A DNA stretch of 64,000 nucleotides, taken from positions 1-64,000 of the forward strand of contig CAKNQN010000003.1 of the NCBI GenBank assembly GCA_930990665.1, written 5' to 3'. The notes beneath the pieces were generated by a model. The model did no database searches. It worked only from the letters and a program-made list of their open reading frames with translations, and was not told where the DNA came from. Shown in pieces: positions 59,819 through 64,000 of this stretch; the first letter of the stretch is position 1, and each line of letters starts with the position of its first letter. Both the position numbers and the translations under genes were made by a program. This stretch comes from an uncultured Clostridia bacterium. GTDB taxonomy: Bacteria; Bacillota; Clostridia; Christensenellales; Borkfalkiaceae.

Positions 59819-60436
59819 CTACATTTTTTTCGGCGATTCTGCACTTCCCAGGAAGAGGGGATAGCGGTTTTTTTCCGCCTGGGTGATCGGGCGCAGAACG
59901 CGGCAGGGTACGCCCGCGGCGACCACGCCGGGCGGGATAACGCCCTTGACCACGCTGCCCGCACCGATCACCGAACCGTCTCCGATCTCGGCACCCGCGA
60001 GCACGATGCTTCCCGCGCCGATCCAGACGTCGCTGCCCACGCGAATGGGCTTGGCGATTTCCAGCCCCTGCCGCCGCTGGACGGGGTCGATGGCGTGTTC
60101 GGCGGTCGTGAAACAGCAACCGGGCGCGACAAAGACGTGATCGCCGAAGGTCACCTTTGCGCCGTCCGTGATCACAAGGCCGTGGTTGGCATAAAAATCT
60201 TTCCCAACTTCGATGTTGTAGCCGTAATCGCACCAAAAGGGCGGGGTTATGTAGGTGCCTTCTCCCATTTTTCCCAAAATCTTGCCAAGCAGCTTTTTCA
60301 GCTTTTTACGCGCGTTGGGACTGACGCGGTTGTAACGAAAACACTTTTTCTTGCAAGCGGCGATCTCCGCCTCGTAGGCGGGATTGTAACAGCCCGGAAA
60401 AAGACAGTCTGTCGGCACAACGGGTCTATCTTTCAT
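59819..60436 (-). CDS. Sugar O-acetyltransferase (maltose/galactoside acetyltransferase type)
   Basis: This 205-aa left-handed beta-helix (hexapeptide) acetyltransferase has an N-terminal Mac-type helix region and the repeats (YNIEVGKDFYANHGLVI, VFVAPGCCF, WIGAGSIVLAG, VIGAGSVV). The active His lies in TTAEHAIDP. It transfers acetyl from acetyl-CoA to a sugar hydroxyl. ATG 60436 has GGAGGG just upstream; the 46-residue extension is rejected. It stands alone. Confidence 0.88.
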   Translation of the reverse strand: MKDRPVVPTDCLFPGCYNPAYEAEIAACKKKCFRYNRVSPNARKKLKKLLGKILGKMGEGTYITPPFWCDYGYNIEVGKDFYANHGLVITDGAKVTFGDHVFVAPGCCFTTAEHAIDPVQRRQGLEIAKPIRVGSDVWIGAGSIVLAGAEIGDGSVIGAGSVVKGVIPPGVVAAGVPCRVLRPITQAEKNRYPLFLGSAESPKKM

Positions 60437-60807
60437 ATTTCCCTCCAAAGATCTTTCCGCTTCTATTGTACCATATCCGACACGGAAAAGAAAACTTTTT
60501 CCGCAAAATAACCACAATGTTTTCGACTGCACAAAAACAGTACTCCAAAGCGCGGCAAGAGGCGCCAAACGCAAAAAGATTCCGGCCGCGGCAAAAAGGC
60601 ACGAATGGTGACAAAAACATTTTTTCGATCGGAATCAAGCGAAGGAGAAACAAAACCGGAGCGGCGGCATGCCGAGGCCACAAATCACACGGCGCGGAAG
60701 GGCTTTGGAAAAACCCCGCGCAGCGCCGTGAAGCTTTTGCAGAAAAAGCAGGGAGGGAGCCGTACGGCTCCCTCCCCGTTCACTGTAACTGAAATAAAAA
60801 ATACCGA
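60437..60807. other. Intergenic region acetyltransferase / BspA-like gene
   Basis: In this 371-bp gap I see no gene. A weak promoter-like TACAAT lies near 60470 (minus strand), and the terminator of the BspA-like gene lies at 60751-60776. Confidence 0.4.
60751..60776 (-). terminator. Terminator of BspA-like gene
   Basis: A perfect palindrome with 13-bp arms (GGGAGGGAGCCGT and complement), with T5 a few bases downstream on the minus strand. Confidence 0.75.
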
Positions 60808-62766
60808 TTATCCTCTCACCCATACAGCCGCTGCGCTGATACCCGCATAATATTCGGCTACCTCGTTAAAATACACCGCTGCCTGCAAAGGGTCTGCAAG
60901 TTTGTCTGCGTCTGCCGCATCCCCCGACGCATTGTCCGGATGCCGTTTGATCGTCCAGCCATTCGTTTTTGTAAAAGTCATCCTCCCGATCGGCGAATCG
61001 ATGAAAGCGGAGGCGTAAATTTCCTTTACAGTTTCGGGCAAAGATACTTCCGTAAGGTCTTTGCAATACGCAAAAGCCTCCGCTCCGATGCTTTCCAATC
61101 CTTCGGAAAAGATAACTTCGGTCAGACCCGTATTATAAAATGCGCGCGTTTCTATATTGCGAACGGCGGACGGGATGTTTATCTCTTTCAACTCTTTCAG
61201 ATCGGCAAAGGCATTTTCGCCGATAATTTCCACGCAGCCGTCCGTCGGGATCACGCTGGAAACAAACCCGCGCAAAAGCGTCTTGCTCTGCCTGTCGATC
61301 AGACAGTTCCCTGCACTCATCAAAACGGGATTGCTTTCAGCTACCTCGATCCTTTGAACGTCGCTGCCGAAAGACCCTCCTTCCACCGAAACAAGACTGG
61401 AAGGCAGGCGCAGGACGGAAAGATTGCTGCCCGTAAAACTGCCGCCGCCGACCCTCTCTATCCCTTCTTCCAGTTTCAACTCGGTCAGCCCTTTCATTGC
61501 CGTAAAAGAGGAGGAAGGAATGTCTTTGATCCCGCCCGAAACGGTCAAACTCTCTATATTGCCTGCCTTGGAAAAACTGTTTTCGATCAGTTCCACAGGT
61601 TTCTGAAGGATAGTGTCGGGAAGAACAACATCGGGGTTTTCTCCCCTATAATCAAGCAAGATCACCGAATTTTCGTCCTCGTAGCACCAGATGCCATCCT
61701 TCGTAGTCATCAGGTTAGTGTGTCCCACGCCGATGGAATAAACATTTTTGGCACTGCGAGCCACGCCGCCGAATTTCATCGTTCCATCCGCCGCAACGGG
61801 CAGAACGGAACGGTTGTAAACTTCCAGCAATCTGTTACACTGCAAGAATGCGTTTTCGATCCTTTCCAGATTTTTCCCGAGGGTGATCTTCGTGAGCGTG
61901 CTGCAATGGTCAAATGCCTGTTGCCCGATCTCCACAACGCTGTCCGGAATGACGATCTCGCGCAGGGAAAGGCAGGCGTAAAACGCGCTGCTTCCTATCC
62001 TCTTTATTCCTTCCGGCAAAGCGGTTTTTTTCAGAGAATAACACCCGTAAAAGGCCGCGTCTCCGAGCGTTTCCGCATACTTCGGCAGAACAATTTCTTC
62101 CGCCGCCGATTTTGCAAAAGCCTGACGACCGATCTTTCGGACACTGTCCGGCAGAACGATCTTTTTCGCCTGTACTTTCTGCAGGGCATAGTCCCCCACC
62201 TCCGTGACAGGCAATCCCTGATAAGCGGCGGGAACAATCAGGACTTCTCCCGTAAAATTCCCCGCACCCGTGAGGCGATATTCGTCTTTCCCCTCGACCT
62301 TTTCATATTCGAGTCCCTGCGTATAATCGCACACATAGCCGCATTCGTCGCAGGAAAGATCGGCGCCAAAAACGTGCTCACGTATATCATATTTTTCGCC
62401 GCACCGCGAGCAGATGCGGAAGTGCACGGACTGATCGTATTCCTGCTCTTCAGAATTGTGCCCAAGCGCGGGAATCGCCTCCGCCTTTGTCGCGCCGCAC
62501 TGCGTACAATGGCAGATCTTCAGTCCGTTCGTAATACAGTTCGGTGAAAATATTGTTTCCCAGTTGCCCCAACGATGCAAAATTTCTTTGTCACGTTCGT
62601 CCGATAATGTTTCGTCCTCTTGCTTGCCCTCGTCCGCATTGTCGAACTCGCCCGTTTGCGCTCCTTGTCCTTCGGAAGAATCATTTTCGCCCTCCGCACA
62701 TGCCGCAAACATTCCGACAGAAAAAAACAACAATACAAACAGCAGAACTCCAAAAACTTTTTTCAT
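60808..62766 (-). CDS. BspA-like leucine-rich repeat lipoprotein
   Basis: This 652-aa surface protein starts with a lipoprotein signal peptide (MKKVFGVLLFVLLFF, lipobox Cys23 in FAAC). After an acidic linker come CxxC motif pairs (CHCTQC, CSRCG, CDECG; about 85-150), a common Clostridia surface module, then LRR_5/BspA-type repeats (about 170-600; units such as IGRQAF, IGSSAFYACLSL, IGENAFADL). Such proteins act at the cell surface, often in adhesion. I chose ATG 62766, with GGAGG upstream. It has a promoter at 62867-62895. Confidence 0.85.
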   Translation of the reverse strand: MKKVFGVLLFVLLFFSVGMFAACAEGENDSSEGQGAQTGEFDNADEGKQEDETLSDERDKEILHRWGNWETIFSPNCITNGLKICHCTQCGATKAEAIPALGHNSEEQEYDQSVHFRICSRCGEKYDIREHVFGADLSCDECGYVCDYTQGLEYEKVEGKDEYRLTGAGNFTGEVLIVPAAYQGLPVTEVGDYALQKVQAKKIVLPDSVRKIGRQAFAKSAAEEIVLPKYAETLGDAAFYGCYSLKKTALPEGIKRIGSSAFYACLSLREIVIPDSVVEIGQQAFDHCSTLTKITLGKNLERIENAFLQCNRLLEVYNRSVLPVAADGTMKFGGVARSAKNVYSIGVGHTNLMTTKDGIWCYEDENSVILLDYRGENPDVVLPDTILQKPVELIENSFSKAGNIESLTVSGGIKDIPSSSFTAMKGLTELKLEEGIERVGGGSFTGSNLSVLRLPSSLVSVEGGSFGSDVQRIEVAESNPVLMSAGNCLIDRQSKTLLRGFVSSVIPTDGCVEIIGENAFADLKELKEINIPSAVRNIETRAFYNTGLTEVIFSEGLESIGAEAFAYCKDLTEVSLPETVKEIYASAFIDSPIGRMTFTKTNGWTIKRHPDNASGDAADADKLADPLQAAVYFNEVAEYYAGISAAAVWVRG

Positions 62767-62866
62767 CCTTCCCTCCTTCTCCATAATTCGCTTTTCATGA
62801 TTTTAACGACAGAATCACGTTCGGCCCTCTCTCTCAACATTATAAATCGACCGCTGCTTCATGAGC

Positions 62867-62895
62867 AGTATAACATACCAAATCTGTAAAATCAA
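62867..62895 (-). promoter_or_regulatory. Promoter of BspA-like gene
   Basis: TTGATT (62890-62895), 17 bp, TATACT (62867-62872). A CTGCT/AGCAG hairpin lies near the predicted transcript start. Confidence 0.6.
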
Positions 62896-63034
62896 CCTTT
62901 TGTAAAAATCTTTTTCATTGAATATTTGACATCACGACCGTTTTAATCTTTATTTCCGATTGAAAAAAATACGATATAACTCAGAAAATGATTGACTCTT
63001 TTATCGTATGCTGCTGTAAGTCCGAATGACAAAA

Positions 63035-63074
63035 AACCCCGCGCAGTGCGCCAAAGCGCGCCGCACGGGGTTTT
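63035..63074 (-). terminator. Terminator of Gfo/Idh/MocA gene
   Basis: Outer arms CCCCG/CGGGG with an inner GCGC/GCGC and flanking A/T runs; T6 follows on the minus strand. Confidence 0.65.
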
Positions 63075-63082
63075 GGCCCTTC

Positions 63083-63175
63083 CGCACCGAAAGGGCGCGG
63101 ACGGGAATCAGATTGCACGTTCATCCGAGCCGCGCCGAAAGGGCGAGGCTCGGGATCAGACTGCACGTTTATCCG
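63083..63175. repeat. Direct repeat, 48-bp period, two copies
   Basis: Units start at 63083 and 63131 (CCGAAAGGGCG...ATCAGA...TGCACGTT...ATCCG) with several substitutions, just past the stop of the oxidoreductase gene. Confidence 0.7.
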
Positions 63176-63181
63176 TTTTTA

Positions 63182-64000
63182 TCAGTCAAAATAATAGGGT
63201 TTGCCCGTCTTTTCCGACTCGTAGATGCCTTCGAGGATGCGAGTGACGACGGCGGCCTGGTCGGCCGTGACGTACAGTTTGCCCTTGCCGAGGATGGCGT
63301 TGGTGAAGCAGGCGGACTCGAGATCTTCGGGTGCGCCGCCCGCGGCGCCGTCAAAGAAGGCGACGGAAGCGCCTGCAAGGTCGGGGGTGATCATGACCTG
63401 CTTGCCGCCGAGGACCGTGTTGATGCGGAGGCCGTTGAGCATATCCGCTCCGCCCTTGTCGCCGCAGATCGTCGTGATCGCTTCTTTCGGGTCGGCAATA
63501 TTCAGCGCCCAGCTGGATTTGAGGTAGATGACCGCACCGTTCTTCATGACGACGAAACCGAAAGCGCTGTCTTCGGCGGTGAACTTTTCGACATCCCAGT
63601 CGCCCCAGGCGTTGCCGGTATTCGTCTGCTTGTTGAGTTTGTGGAAGGTCTTGCCGACGCAGTAAGCGGGTTCATAGTTGTTCATCATGAACAGCGTCAG
63701 GTCGAGCGCGTGCGTGCCGATGTCGATCAGCGGGCCGCCTCCCTGCTTTTCCTGGTCGATGAACACGCCCCAGGTAGGAACGGCACGGCGGCGGATGGCG
63801 ATGGCTTCGGCGTAGTACACTTCGCCGAACATGCCTTCATCCGCGCGCGCCTTCATGTACAGCGCATCCGGACGGAAACGGTTCTGGTAGCCGATCGTGA
63901 GCACCTTGCCCGATTTGTCGCGCGCTTCCAGCATCTTTTTCGCCTCGGCATAGTTCATAGCCATCGGCTTCTCGCACAGAACGTGCTTACCCGCGTTGAG
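63182..64000 (-). CDS. Gfo/Idh/MocA family oxidoreductase (partial)
   Basis: The window edge removes the N-terminal Rossmann fold; 272 residues remain, reading LNAGKHVLCEKPMAMN at the cut. The EKP motif (catalytic Lys), the YQNRF segment, GGGPLIDIGTHALDLTLF with the active His and the C-terminal ESEKTGKPYYF are typical. Such NAD(P)-dependent enzymes act on inositols, glucose-fructose or related sugars. No partner genes are visible in the window. Confidence 0.88.
   Translation of the reverse strand, partial: LNAGKHVLCEKPMAMNYAEAKKMLEARDKSGKVLTIGYQNRFRPDALYMKARADEGMFGEVYYAEAIAIRRRAVPTWGVFIDQEKQGGGPLIDIGTHALDLTLFMMNNYEPAYCVGKTFHKLNKQTNTGNAWGDWDVEKFTAEDSAFGFVVMKNGAVIYLKSSWALNIADPKEAITTICGDKGGADMLNGLRINTVLGGKQVMITPDLAGASVAFFDGAAGGAPEDLESACFTNAILGKGKLYVTADQAAVVTRILEGIYESEKTGKPYYFD

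Overview
The window looks like a chromosomal segment of a GC-rich member of the Bacillota (Clostridia type), plausibly a gut commensal. This rests on strong GGAGG ribosome-binding sites, sigma-A promoters of the TTGACA-17-TATAAT kind, a Bacillus-like plsX-rnc-smc-ftsY / ylxM-ffh / rpsP-khpA-rimM-trmD / rplS-rbgA-rnhB-yraN gene order, a type III glutamine synthetase, a VanW protein, RqcH and a BspA-like lipoprotein. No rRNA, tRNA, CRISPR array, prophage or insertion sequence was seen. The one clearly foreign gene is an AT-rich GIY-YIG/NUMOD endonuclease placed directly behind trmD.

Layout. Positions 1-22,300 hold a translation and secretion superoperon on the minus strand: asnS, plsX, rnc, smc, ftsY, a CmpB-like membrane protein, ylxM, ffh, an unknown 161-aa protein, rpsP, khpA, rimM, a membrane protein carrying a second RimM-type PRC barrel, an SGNH hydrolase, trmD, the GIY-YIG gene, rbgA, rnhB, yraN, rplS and a MATE transporter. 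One SGNH esterase at 11,961 runs the other way. Positions 22,400-29,600 carry two GNAT proteins, a VanW protein, a Nim-type flavoprotein, a cysteine desulfurase with its Rrf2 regulator, and an alpha/beta hydrolase.

Positions 29,600-35,600 are a sugar catabolic cluster: PIG-L deacetylase, NagB-like isomerase/deaminase, PfkB kinase, class II aldolase and RpiB/LacAB isomerase, with a divergent AraC regulator. This reads as a deacetylate, isomerise, phosphorylate and cleave route for an amino sugar. It is followed by decaying sugar genes: a 5'-truncated epimerase and a PocR-AraC regulator split at a run of seven A. Positions 37,700-48,850 hold rqcH, a membrane XRE protein, tig-clpP-clpX, a pentapeptide-repeat protein, a TIGR04076 protein, and purA with an NYN/OST-HTH protein and a 61-aa protein. 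Positions 49,200-64,000 hold a fused O-antigen-ligase/MGDG-synthase-like protein, glnN, a small membrane protein, manA-glucokinase, a large glycoside hydrolase, a hexapeptide acetyltransferase, the BspA-like lipoprotein and a Gfo/Idh/MocA oxidoreductase cut by the window edge.

The most interesting signal is non-coding. Five diverged copies of one intergenic element (about 200-450 bp) lie at 4123-4473, 14873-15320, 33396-33635, 33636-33876 and 51976-52180. They share an ordered set of hairpins whose stems differ in sequence between copies yet stay paired, while loops and joining segments (for example ATTCACC and GGGCTC) are conserved. This is the signature of selected RNA or DNA secondary structure. 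Other points include short tandem duplications that copy the 3' ends of genes, promoters whose -35 box lies in the 3' arm of the preceding terminator (rpsP, glnN), a putative attenuator before glnN, three candidate leaderless genes, a histone-H1-like tail on trigger factor, and a replaced catalytic Asp in RNase III.
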